A DNA stretch of 64,000 nucleotides from Cryptomeria japonica (GCF_030272615.1 NC_081408.1:612317673-612381672), one strand, 5' to 3'. Shown: positions 23,202 through 34,344, counted from the stretch's first letter. Notes: a model not told the origin generated them from the sequence alone. Program-made: numbers and translations.

Positions 23202-26200
23202 TCATTCTATTATACCATCTGCATCCTCTCTCTTTTGCAAAGCATCTATAATTGTCTCGTGCTCTTCCATAGAGAGAGTCCATAATTGTTTATTAGCAGG
23301 CCTGCCACGATATCTATCCAATTTTATATTAGTTGCCACTACCAAATGTGAGTAATGTATAATCTTTTTCTCTAATTCATAATCTTCAAATGTGGGCAAT
23401 CCATTCTTTCTTGTTAGATATTTGCGTAGCCAAGTGCCAACAACAACCACAGATCCTGTTGGATAGTCATAACCATCATCATCTACTCAAGGAGTAGTTA
23501 GCTTATGTTTTGGCTCTACACATCGAGCCAACCAATACTCTGTCCCCTCTTCATTGTCCTCTGGTGCAACAATAGCATAGACATGTCCTGTGCACAAAAC
23601 AATTTTATTTTAATATTTAATGAGAAATAAAAACAAAAATATACACTGTAAGATTTCATAAATTTATGTACTATTTAATAAATCAAAACAAATTTCAAAA
23701 ATAATTTTACCTTGTTGTATAAGATCTGAAATGCGATCATAGTCATTTGATGCAAACATTTGATCCATATCTTCATCAGTTCTTTCATGCAGATCATTTG
23801 CATCTATGGGTGTCAATGATCTTTGTTGCCATTCTTCAACCCATTCTTTATTCTCACAAAATTCCCAATCTCCGGAAACACAAAACTGACAAAAGCAAGC
23901 AAGTTTCCTTGTGAATATAGTCCATGTGTTTGAATTAGAACTCTTAAACGAATGCCATTTAGCTGATCCAATGATGGTATTACAATCATGCCAAATAGGA
24001 TACTATCTTCCTCTATCAACCAGAAGAAACGGCGAATTGCAGAGTTTTCAGTTGATCCTTTTGACAACTTTGAATTGCACCAATCTACAACTGCACGAGC
24101 ATCTCTGAATTTCACTGCATCCTCGAATTTCAATTGTTCTCTAGCAAGAGCTCTTTTTATACAGGCACCGGCTCCATCGTGTTCCCCCTTACCATGTCCT
24201 GCTTCAAAAAAACTCCATAAATGTTGGACATTGGTTATCTTGTGAACTTTGCATAGCCAATAAAACATTCTTGCATTTTTGAATTATCCAGTGTAGTTAT
24301 CTGACCATATCATATGTTGTTTCATGTCAATTTCTCTTTCCTTAAGATTATCATAAAATACCTCGAAACAATGTTGGACAAACTCTGAAGAGTGTAATCG
24401 ATTATCACTAACATAGAAATGATACTCCCTCAAAATTTTTCTGTTATCTTCTGTACTGTCATGGTCATGTCTATATATAATGTGCACAAATATGGCCACT
24501 TGCACTGAGTTGTAGTATTGTGATTGAGTTTCCTCTTGTGGTTTTAGAGTATAATTTTCTGCAAAATCCACAACTGATACTATTGTTCCAATTGGAAATG
24601 TGTTCTTGCATATGCGAAACTGTCCATCAAGCCATCGGGCATGTTGGGAATGTTTCACATATTTTGGAACAATATGAGTTTTAAACTCACTAATAAATGC
24701 ATTCACACTATTCTGTTCTGTAATCAATTCTAAACGTTTCCCCATCTTTCCATCCTTTAGAGGGTATTCTATATTTTTAAATCTCCTAACATCAACCATT
24801 TTTTGTCCAAACTCAGATGAAACATGTTCATGCAAACATTCACCTATCGAAGAATAGTTCCCACATAAATTGCAAAGACCATAAATGCATGAACTGGAAA
24901 GAAATAATTGTTCATTAGGTGGTTTACAAAATAAACTTCCAATAAAATCTTTTATAGTTTCAGGTGGAACATAAACACCACAATCCTGCACAAGATCATT
25001 ACCATGCAACATACAACAAATATATCAAAAAACATCATAATAGTAACGAAACTGGACATGAGTTTTACAACAACAAGATATTCTTTGTTTATTGATTTTA
25101 ACATACCAGGGTTTGCATTTTTCAAATGATCTTTGACTAATTCGTAAATTCATTAACACAGATTCATCACTAAATTTTTTAAAGAATTCAGTTTGAGTCA
25201 TGTCAAGAAGATGTTTTGGATGAGGATCACGAATTTTTGATCCCACCCTTAACTTTAAAACATCTCTAACATTTGATGAAACTCTAGTGTTATCATGCCA
25301 AAATTTTATAATTAATTGTTTAGTTTCATCATTTAATTTCATGTCCGACCTTTGAAGTCTACCACTAAAACTCCAACAATGGTTTAGTGGATCAATTTCA
25401 ATTGTGTCTCTTCTTTTGGCCGCTCTTGACAAGGTTCTATGATGTAAGTTCAAATAGCCACTTATATCACTTAACATTCTTTTATTAACAATCATTTTGT
25501 CAACTATAGCAGTCGTTATAACTCTACGTGCTGCATTCTTATCTTTAGATCGACTTGTTTTTCCTATAGAATCGATGGCACTGGCAATAGTAGATACAAC
25601 TTGCTTATATGATTCATCTTTTCTTTTTGGTTTTGCATAAATACCTATTTTTTTCATGACTTTACGCATTTTTAACATTTTTATTAATTGTAGCATTAAT
25701 TGACATTGGAATCCTAACTTTTTATTATAGAAAAATTGTTTATATAATCTGTTTGCATGTGTTCTGATTTGTCTCCAAGAAACTAACCCATTAAGATTAT
25801 CTAGCACATTGCTATCAATAGTAAACAAATTACATTCATTTTCTTTTAGAGATGGTGGTGTAATATTTTCAAATTTTATTTCTTTTCGTATTGGTGTATG
25901 AAATTTATATCCAACTTCATTTAAATCAGCAATTTGATTGGCATCATAGTCATCAGGATTTAAAAACATACCAGGATTCGCATCCACATCAACATTTGCA
26001 TCAACAGTCATACCCGTGTGTGGTTCTATATTTTTTGCATCCATCATGATGTCTTCAATGGTCTCATCTACAACGGGCACTGAACTAGATGCTTCAAAAG
26101 TGTTATTCAATTGTCGTTGTTGTGATCTTCGATCTCTTTGGCATTTTGCCTCCTCCTCTCTTTGTGCTTGAATTTCGTCCACTGTCATTGTCTTCTTTTT

Positions 26201-26227
26201 TTTCTTTTGACGTTGCTTAGAACCCAT
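23202..26227 (-). pseudogene. E1 DDE-type transposase, about 967 codons, three stops and one frameshift
   Basis: The ATG at 26,227 begins MGSKQRQKKKKK, a basic nuclear-targeting start. A coiled N-terminal third follows, then CCCKTH (residues about 385-390) and a Cys/His cluster CIYGLCNLC...ECLHEH (about 447-467) that probably binds zinc. The catalytic core shows SVVDFAENYT (D at about 554), MIWSDN (D at about 643) and FFEAGHGKGEHDG (E at about 675, D at about 684). Animal homologues I remember keep SDGP..QFKN and GHGKG..DG, so either the E or the second D could be the third acid. One intron (23,710-23,588) precedes a C-terminal domain with TEYWLARCVEP and VVVVGTWLRKY. Breaks: TGA at 25,025, TAA at 24,284 (Gln in E2), a frameshift near 24,000, TGA at 23,487. 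Inactive as it stands, though the motifs are intact. Confidence 0.75.
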
Positions 26228-26374
26228 TTTTACAAACTTGTCTTCAAAAAATCGCGTAAAAAATATTAAAAAGTACTGCCAAATGATGTAAAAAATCTTT
26301 GTCAGTACGGATTTCAATGATACTGTAGTAAATCGATGCAATCTGTTTTTTTTTACAGCAACGGTTATTTTAAT

Positions 26375-26509
26375 AACGGGCCCCCGTTATTTTAACAACG
26401 GGCCCCCGTTATTAAAACGGGGGCCCGTTATTTAAATAACGGGGGCCCGTTATTAAAACGGGGGCCCGTTGTTAAATTCAACGGGCAGAAAATGAAACGG
26501 GCCCCCGTT
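26375..26509. repeat. Right cluster of six AACGGGCCCCCGTT repeats
   Basis: Copies begin at 26,375, 26,397, 26,416, 26,438, 26,457 and 26,496; all six match the 14-bp consensus exactly on one strand or the other. Spacing between the first five is 19-22 bases, about two helical turns. A partial copy (AACGG) is at 26,360. The cluster is about 150 bases upstream of the transposase start and is the counterpart of the cluster at 15,632-15,880. Autoregulation of the transposase promoter by its own product is plausible. Confidence 0.93.
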
Positions 26510-27347
26510 ATGTAAAATTTGAATTCACAACCCGCTACTTGCCTCGGGATTAGGCCCGGGATAGGCCTGGGATGGCCACACTTGAGACATGAACCTACAA
26601 ATTCAAAGCTCCATGAATGAAAGCACAAATATGATGAAATGAAATAGTTTACGTGCCTTTAATCAAAGAATTTTTATACGAAATTGAAACCCATTTCAGA
26701 TTATACTGTCTAGATTCTAAATATGTAAATTAATTTAAAAATTGATTATTTTAACTATTTTTCATTTAATTTATACTAAATCAGGGTCATAAATTTGAAA
26801 AATTAACTAATTTTCTTAATTTAATAACTTATTTATTTTAATGAATTTTGAAAAAAAAATTATATTTCATCAATCTACACAAAATTCTTTTCAATTTAAA
26901 AAAAAAAAAATTCAAAAAATACTAAGTTTACGTCAAATTATGTGGGTCGTACACATGAAATTTTTAAAAAGATAATTACGGTCATTAAAAAATTAATTAA
27001 AAAAAATATATTTGAAAAAAAAATACAGAAAAATATGCTCATCAATATTCAGTGTGTTACAAACCATTTCCCAAAACGGTTTGAGAAAATAATTTTAATT
27101 GTGTCAAAAAGTGTGGGTCGTACACATGCATGGTATGGTCCTGAAACAGGCATTTTTAAAACATAGTTTTTAGAACTTCATTCAAAAAGTTATTTTTTAT
27201 TATGTGGGTATTAAAATAAATTACATATTTGAAAAGTACACTCAGAGAGCTATCTTTTATATTACTGACTTTTTTCAAGATTCAATCTCTAAGTGTTTCA
27301 AAATTTAAGCTCAAGTGAGACAAAATCTGAAAAACAGGGAAAACACT
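26510..27347. other. AT-rich sequence outside E1, with a repeated 17-mer
   Basis: No gene. TGTGGGTCGTACACATG occurs at about 26,941 and again at about 27,112, about 170 bases apart, in otherwise different A-rich surroundings. The area from 26,530 to 26,600 is GC-rich (CTCGGGATTAGGCCCGGGATAG pattern) and may hold the true right end of E1. Confidence 0.5.
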
Positions 27348-27371
27348 TCCACTTTTTGGCCAAAAAGTGGA
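27348..27371. repeat. Perfect 24-bp palindrome
   Basis: Two 12-base arms (TCCACTTTTTGG and CCAAAAAGTGGA) abut with no spacer, so the sequence is fully self-complementary. Runs of five T and five A flank the central GGCC. No gene lies within several hundred bases. It could be the fused ends of a very short transposon fragment or a cruciform-forming site. Confidence 0.9.
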
Positions 27372-28789
27372 CTCATCTTCTTGCACTGACCCGTCTGTTG
27401 TCTTGATGTTTTACTAATTATGTTGTATTCCTATCTATTGTGGTGTTTAATACTTTCATTCTTAATACTCTTATGATTTTATATGCTATGGATGTTTATG
27501 TAATATATATGGAGGTGTCTATGATTGTCTATAATCCGCCCACCAATTACAATGAGGTGAATCCTTAATATGATTCCAGACTAACAGAAATTTTGCATTC
27601 CTAGGTATAATAGGATTAGGAAGCATTAAATGAAAAATTACATACACCATAACTATGCAACAAATGAAAAAAGTTAAATCTCATGATTCTGATCATTTGA
27701 AAGAGATAGAATTATACACAAAATAAATTTATATATAACTCCTTCAAGAACCTACACAAAGCTTGACACTAAATGCTTTTCATTTGCTCTATAAATGACT
27801 ATACAGTATACAACTTGCTCCCTTCACCTAGAGTCTAGAATCACTACTGGAAGCAGAAAAGGAACTCGAATGACTATACAACTTGCAAAACTGCTTGAGC
27901 CATGCCATTATCACTCTAGTGCCTTCATTTTGGATGGAATGTGAGATGTTACGTTCTATCCAACAGATCATTTCCAAATAGAGGAGGAAGCTTTCATGCC
28001 TAGGAACAGAGAAAATGGAAAGAGGAGCTCGAGCCTTCATGCCCACGATCAGGGAAAGTGGAAAGACGAGGTTTAGGGTAAATGTAATCTGTTGGGGAGG
28101 GGTCACAGCTTCCATGTCATCACAAAGATGACTGGTTGCCACTCCCCACCCAAACAAATCCTTCTTTCATTCCTTTGTGGGCTCCTTCTTCAAACCCCTT
28201 GCCATCCTATGGAAGAGTAGAAGCAGAGGATGTGCCATGCTTGGCCCTTCTTGACAAGAAAAGGCTTTCACACCCCCTCTGGAAATCCTTCTCACTTTCA
28301 CAACCCCTCTGAAAATAAACAAAATCACACATAAGAAAACAGAAAAACACCCATCCAGTATCACAGAGCACATAACAATTCCATGCACGATCCTGCTCAA
28401 ACATCATCTTCCTTTTTGAGGAAAAAAGCCACTCTCAGAAAAAGAAAATGGTTTATTTTCTCTCCTACTAATTAAGTCACCACTGCAGTATATTTATAAC
28501 ATTTTGACACTTCATTTGGTGATGCTCATCTATTGTGAACGATTTTGTTTTGATTTTATTCCTCCTTGATTGGACAAATTCTGCTTCAGAATCCCTGACA
28601 ACAAGCAACCTGAGCTCTTATTTCTTAGAGAAATCCGTGATCTCCCATCTCTAACTCGGAAGCTATCCAATCCTTTTATGCCTCTGAAACCATCGTCCTC
28701 GCTTGTCTAATCAACCTCAACTCAGGAGAAACCTTCAAACTAGTTCCTCAGGAATGAGTCAGCATCCAAGCCTTAAAAATTTTAGGTTG
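27372..28789. other. No gene recognised
   Basis: About 1.4 kb of mixed-composition sequence. The minus strand has several short open frames at 27,828-28,400 (up to 109 codons), but they overlap in different frames, have no domain-like pattern and no matching splice logic that I can see. Pyrimidine-rich exon-like patches at 28,560-28,750 read on the plus strand as short Ser/Leu-rich frames. Possibly the eroded remains of a host gene or element. Confidence 0.4.
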
Positions 28790-29450
28790 TGAGCTAGCGA
28801 CCAGATAGTTTGTGGTTAAGTTTTATGGTTATCGCCAGTTCACAAGGTAAAATGTCTGAAGACATGATCAAGCCGCAAGCTGGTGACAAGTTGGTTTGGG
28901 TTTACATCACGAGGTCTCTAGCTTTTTGGGTGTTAGCGTTTTATGTTACCGAGCTAGAGATTGTTAGTGAAATTGCTTTGGTCGCGAGGTCTCGAGTTGG
29001 TCTGATGTCATACATTATACCTGTGAGAGTTAGCGAGTAACTCATTTCATATAGTTGTCGCTAGCTCTCATGTTTGTTCAATGTTAGCATTTTAGGTCAC
29101 GAGCTAGCGACTAGACAGTTTGTGGTTAGGTTTAATGGTTATTGCCAGCTCGCGAAGTTAAATGTCTGAAGACCTGATCAAGCCGCAAACTTGCAAGTGA
29201 AGTGCTAGCGGTTAAGAGATAAATAGTTTTATGTTGGTGAGTATGCGACAAGGGTTAAAGTTACCACTATCTCCAAGTCACTGCGGTGACGAAGACTTAA
29301 CATTTTGTGGTCGATAATTGGTGAGTGGCAGTTCAGTTTCCCTCAGTTGCTAGATCTCGAGGTTACGAAGGCTTAGCATTTTCATCTTGTGAGTTGGAGA
29401 TAGAGAGAGTCGTAAGGGCTTGTTGCTAGGTCGCGAGATGCCCTAATGGA
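28790..29450 (+). repeat. Second TCGCGAG-rich leader, related to 6,790-7,370
   Basis: It contains the same CpG-rich words as the first leader (TCGCGAGGTCTCGAG, GAGTTAGCGAGTAA, GCGAGCTAGCGA types) and matches it closely over about 130 bases at 28,900-29,040. An internal repeat is also present: the segment starting at about 28,792 (GAGCTAGCGACCAGATAGT) recurs at about 29,100 (GAGCTAGCGACTAGACAGT), and both copies continue with ATGTCTGAAGAC and GATCAAGCCGCAA. The large ORF that follows the first leader is absent here, so this is a leader or terminal fragment only. Confidence 0.75.
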
Positions 29451-29513
29451 CAGTCTTCCAGGCAAAGAGTTGATGACTGTGTGCCACGTGTTTTAATGAC
29501 TTAAAGTTAATAT

Positions 29514-29735
29514 CTTGAAATCACCAATATTTTTTTTTTATGGTTTGAAAATAGCTTGAAATCGCCAATATTTTTTTTTATGGTTTGAAAATAGCTTGAA
29601 ATCGCCAATATTTTTTTTTATGGTTTGAAAATAGCTTGAAATCACTAATGCAAATATTTTTCTTGTTTTAAAAACATTACAATTCGCCCATGCAAATATT
29701 TTTTGGGTTTTAAGAACATTACAATTCGCCAAGAT
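29514..29735. repeat. 40-bp and 43-bp tandem repeats
   Basis: CTTGAAATC(A/G)CCAATATTT starts at 29,514, 29,555 and 29,595, with a truncated copy at 29,635, giving a 40-41-bp period. It is followed by two copies of a roughly 43-bp unit (ATGCAAATATTTTT ... ACATTACAATTCGCC) up to about 29,735. Both arrays share AATTCGCC/AATCGCC words, suggesting a common origin. They lie between the second leader and the plus-strand gene of E2. Confidence 0.88.
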
Positions 29736-29929
29736 TTTTCACAAACTTTGAGCGATCACGGCTAATTCGCCAATGGAGATTATTATTTTTCTCTGTAAAC
29801 TGCAAAAATTTGCTAGTAAAATTAAAAATTTCCTCGAGAATTATACAACTTTCACCAGGTTTTTACACCTTGTCCAAGGGGGGGTTTCTTAAAGTTTTCC
29901 CTGATGTGACGATCCCAGTAGCCCTGGAA

Positions 29930-31735
29930 GAGTCGATGGAGCTACAGACTCTTTAGGTGGTGACAACATTGACTGATGTCATCATTTAGCATGGTACACA
30001 GTTATCACACCCTCTTGGCCCCGACGATGATCCATTAGTTGAGCCACCTGGCCTTGGTCAACCCATTCAACATGTGTGTCCCACTTGTTCAGGTATATGC
30101 TCTAGGATGGATGTCGAGGCTAGTGCATATGGTTCCATGTGCCATCTCTGTATGATTTACAGGAGTAGATGCCACACTAGCACTATTGAGGATGTGGTGT
30201 TGACCGATGATTTGATGGATATGGTGTTCGGTGGTTAGATTAACATTTTATTTATCAATCACTTAAAATTTGTAATTGTAAATGAATTTTAATTTATAGA
30301 TTGATTTAAATTGATACAAATAATATGCATTTTGGGATGCGGCAGTGGGTGTTAATACACCATCTGATATTCCTCCCATAGTTGTTACAGCTGCAGCTTC
30401 GACGCCTGAGGTATAAATTTTGTAACATGTTAAAATAGAATAGTACTTTGAAGTAACAAAAAAATTTATAAGATATACTGACTCTCATTAATGCATATTT
30501 ATTTTATATTTTGTAGGCATTATCAGGGGACCAAATGTCCCAGATTGATAATGTCATGCTCTTGGAAATCGATTTTGGCCTAGAAATCTATGTGGTATCA
30601 TATTTTGCACACCTTATTTTATGTATTCTTTTGATTAAATATGCAAGTCACTTAATTTTAGATTTGTTAAATTATATTTAATATTATCTACTAATATCTC
30701 TTGTGTTGATTTTGTTTGTTTTAGGGTACCCCACGCATGTCTAGGAATCCTCAAGGATGCCTAAATGTCAAAAGGTAATTGAACACATTTTTAATTGACA
30801 GAATTGTTTATAAAGGTTCAAATTGCCTTAATTGGAACCTGTAGATTGATTAGTGTTTTTTTTCTATTTTATATACAACGACAATTGGGATTTGTAGAAT
30901 TGTTGAATGCACTCGATATGCCAGAGGATTGAGAGAGGGAAGAGGTATGTATCTCTACTTTATTTTCTTGATTTGATGATTATATGCATGTGTACAAGTG
31001 AAATTTAGATAAATTATAATCTTATCATTTTTCATATAGTAAATACCCATAGCTGCTTCATCAATGGCAAGCCCTCCTAAGTCTATTGGAGAAGCATCTC
31101 AGACTTCGATACACTTTTGTTCTATATATTGTAGATTTTTAGTGTTTTCATCTATATATATTATTACCTTGTATTAATTATATTTAACCTACCATACTTA
31201 TCATTATATTAGTTGTATTTAATCTTAATCATTTTTCATATAGGAAATAGCCACAACTACTCCATCAATGGTGAGCCCTCCTAAGTCTACTATAGAAGCA
31301 TCTCAAGCTCCAGTACACTTTTGTTCTATATATTGTAGATTTTTAATGTTTTTGATCTATATATGTTAGTACCTTGTATTAATTTTATTTAATCTACAAT
31401 AGATCCCTTCACGGTTCGCCCATAACTTGGATCCTTTGAAGTTCCATTTTAAGAAAACTCCTAAGTCTAACAAGGAAAAGAGAAAGAAGACAATAGATCT
31501 CAGATCAACAGATGAGGTAATCTACAATTCAATTGCAAAGAAATTATAGTTAAATGCATAGTTATGTTGATAATTGTGAACTATTTTCTACAATAGGATT
31601 CTAACTTGGCTTTTGAATTGTGGTTGTGCAAACATCTATAGAGCCATGTACTGTATCAAAGAGGCTCAATTTTGGTGATCCACCACAAGTATATGATCAT
31701 ATAGTGTTTTCTATGGTCATTGAATGACCAATACA
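29930..31735 (+). pseudogene. E2 partner gene, multi-exon, unknown function
   Basis: Exon-like segments with GT...AG borders can be followed. One spans about 29,930-30,237 and carries a Cys-rich block (CPTCSGICSRM...CHLCMIYRSRCH) that looks zinc-binding. The others end near 30,411, 30,593 (ALSGDQMSQIDNVML), 30,773 (GTPRMSRNPQGC), 30,943 (VECTRYARGLREGRG) and 31,515. The last of these is basic (KKTPKSNKEKRKK, a likely nuclear signal). A terminal exon lies near 31,640-31,725. Stops in the first segment and a TAA where the second 204-bp copy has GAA show decay. It occupies the same place as the E1 plus-strand gene, but I see no convincing shared domain between the two. Confidence 0.45.
31035..31410 (+). 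repeat. 204-bp exon-plus-intron duplication in the E2 partner gene
   Basis: Two copies, with the shared word TCAATGG at 31,061 and 31,265, encode SMASPPKSIGEASQ and SMVSPPKSTIEASQ. Each is followed by the same CTTTTGTTCTATATATTGTAG intron-like stretch. The unit length is a multiple of three. This parallels the triplicated cassette in E1 although the sequence is unrelated. Confidence 0.85.
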
Positions 31736-31739
31736 TCTA

Positions 31740-32496
31740 GATATATTCTACATTTTTATTGTATATCAATTTGGACATGGCATATGCCACATTTTTGTAA
31801 AACTTGTATTGACTTGGGATATATGCCTTTTTTGTATTCGTACACAATCATTGTGCATTTTGATATATATAAATATTGATATTTGATCCAATAAATGTGT
31901 AGTGTGTTCATTATTGTGCATTTTGTTGAAATTGATAGGCATATTTGATACATACACAACTTATTCATTGTGTTCATTATTGTGCATTTTGATATATATA
32001 AATGTTGATTTGTAATTGACACGATTAATTTTTTGTTAAACTATTCGGTGTATCTGGTGGCTGCCCTTTTATAAAGTTAAATGAATATTTGCCTATGTAA
32101 TCAACAATATGAATATAGACAACAAAAATCTATGATATAAAGTATTGCAATCATGGAATATGCTTTGATAAGATTTCTAAAATATTTAATGAACCCTACA
32201 AAACTCCTTGCCTCACTGAAAATGAAATTCAATGGTAATGGTCAGATTTGATCCATGGTAATGATCACTATATGCTTTTGATTCCTTTCCTTTATATTTG
32301 TCAATGTGAGTGATGCGAGAGCACCCTCATGCTTGCAATGGTCAAATTTGTGTTTTTGTCTTTTTTTCCATTGTTTTATCTAAAGAAGGTGGTTTAGGAC
32401 CATTAATGATCATTTGGAGTCATTTGTGAAATTTTGGGCTCATTTGGATAAAAGTTGTCAAAGTTGCTCAATTATTGTCAGAGTTGCTTAGTTGTT
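31740..32496. repeat. Short repeats of GTGCATTTTGATATATAT, then unassigned sequence
   Basis: GTGCATTTTGATATATATAA occurs near 31,854 and 31,983, with a partial copy near 31,916. The words TTCATTATTGTGCATTTTG are repeated between them. From about 32,040 to 32,496 nothing is recognised. Confidence 0.65.
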
Positions 32497-34085
32497 GTCA
32501 AAATTGCAAGATAGGATAGATTTCATTTTGTTCGTCATGGATACAGACTAGAATCTTGAGTGCATCCAGTGGGAAGGTTTAGGCTAGGCATTCTCCTATT
32601 GTTCCTCCCACTGAGTCAGAATATTGAGAGCCATACCCTACCAATGTGATCTATCAAGTGCCCTGAGTCCAAAAAATTGTCAAACTTTGACAGACTATTT
32701 CTTGTAATCCAGGATGCATTTGATTTATCTCTTTGAACCTATAGGACCACATGAGGATCATCTAAAATTTCTTATCTCAGTTTTTGATGACTTCGAGCCA
32801 TTTTCAAATGGTAGCATTTTTTCATTTGGTGCAAAAACCGTCAGTTGCATGCAATGCAAAGTTGCAAGATAGGCTAGATTTGATTCCGTTCGTCATGGGC
32901 ACAAACCAACATCATGAGAATTTCTAAGTGGGAAGGTTTACACTAGGAATTCTCCTATTGTGCCTCCCAGTGAGTTGGAACATCAAGAGCCATACCCTAC
33001 TAGCGTGATCTCTCAAGTACCCTGAGTCCAAAAAAATGTCAAACTTTGATGGACTATTTCTCACAATCCAGGACACATATGATTTATCTGTTTGAACCTA
33101 GAGGGTCATGTGAGGCTCTTCTACAATAACCTATCTTATTTTTTGATTACTCAGAGCCATTTTCAAATGCTAGCATTGTTTCACTCGGTGCAAAAAACAT
33201 TAGTTGCATGCAATTCAAAGTTGCACAATAGGCTAGATTTGATTCCGTTTGTCGTGGGCACAAACTAGCATCACAAGAACATATGAGTGGGTAGGTTTAT
33301 GCTAATAATTCTCCTATTGCACCTCCTAATAAACTAGAATGTTGAGATCCATACGCTACCAGCACGATCTCTCAAGTGCCCCGAGTCCAAAAAAATTGTC
33401 AAACTTTGACAGACTGTTTCTCGCAATCTAGGATGCATATGATTTATATTTTTGAACTTATAGGGTCACATGAGGCTCATCTATAATGACCTATCTCAAT
33501 TTTTGATGACTCGAAGCCATTTTCAAATGGTAGTTTTTTCACTTGGTGCAAAAACTGTTAGTTGTATGCAATGCAAAGTTGCAAGATAGGCTAGATTTCA
33601 TTCCGTTCATCATGGGCATGACTGAACATCATGAGTATGTTTAGGTGGGTAGGTTTAGGCTAGGGATGCTCCTTTTGTGCCTCCCAATGAGCCAGAACGT
33701 CAAGAGCCATACCCCATCGATGCGATCTCTCAAGAGCCCTAAGTCCGAAAAATTGTCAAACTTTGATGGACTATTTCTCGCAATCCAGGACACATATGAT
33801 TTATCTATTTGAACCTACAGGTCATGTGCAGCTCTTCTACACTAACATATCTCAGTTTTTAATGACTAGGTCATTTTCAAATGGTAGCATTTTTTCACTT
33901 GGTGCAAAACCGTCAGTTGCATGCAATGCAAAGTTGCAAGATAGGCTAGATTTGATTCCATTCGTCATGGGCACAAACTAGCACCATGAGTGCATTTAGA
34001 TGGGAAAGTTTACACTATAAATTCTCCTATTATTCCTCCCAATGAGCCAAAACATTGAGAGCCATACCCTACAGATGCGATCTGT
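32497..34085. repeat. Satellite-like array, period about 359 bp, about 4.4 copies
   Basis: Using GTCAAACTTTGA as a landmark, copies fall at 32,679, 33,038, 33,398 and 33,755 (periods 359, 360, 357). A partial copy begins the array at about 32,497 and another ends it with GAGCCATACCCTACAGATGCGAT near 34,080. Each unit contains TTGCAAGATAGGCTAGATTT, GGGCACAAACTAGCA-like and GCCATACCCTAC words. The copies differ by roughly 10-15 percent by eye, so the array is not freshly amplified. It sits between the two E2 genes. Confidence 0.95.
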
Positions 34086-34344
34086 AAGTTGCACTTAATA
34101 AAAATGGCATAACTTGCAAAGTACAACATGAAAACGCACAAATGAGTTGTTTTGACATCTATGGACTTTATGGGTTTACAAATCATAAAAGGAACATTAC
34201 AAATAGTTACAAATGCAATATGACCTTATAGGTCATCTCAATGGCAAGGTGCCCCTGCACCAAATAGTCATACAAAATTTGAAGTATAATCAACAGATAC
34301 AAAATGCGTCACAAAATATAGTCACATATATTAAAAAATTTGCC

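Larger units (their letters stand above)
15632..26509. mobile_element. Element E1: two-gene DNA transposon with a DDE-type transposase
   Basis: Two clusters of the same 14-bp near-palindrome (15,632-15,880 and 26,375-26,509) enclose about 10.9 kb. Inside are two convergent genes: a plus-strand multi-exon gene (19,669-21,911) and a minus-strand transposase (26,227-23,202). The right cluster begins only about 150 bases upstream of the transposase ATG, in the promoter region. Mirror-image terminal repeat clusters around a self-contained gene pair are the hallmark of an autonomous cut-and-paste element. Long terminal inverted repeats and a target-site duplication were not identified, so the true ends could be slightly outside. 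By memory of the animal homologues I suspect a Sola-like superfamily, but this is unproven. Confidence 0.7.

Noticed and set aside
28167-28407. Overlapping minus-strand frames as a small host gene
   Set aside because: Two frames overlap without splice support, share no repeats or domain and have no convincing start context.
32497-34085. Centromeric satellite
   Set aside because: Only about 4.4 units are present inside an E2 element. Nothing in the window supports a centromeric location.
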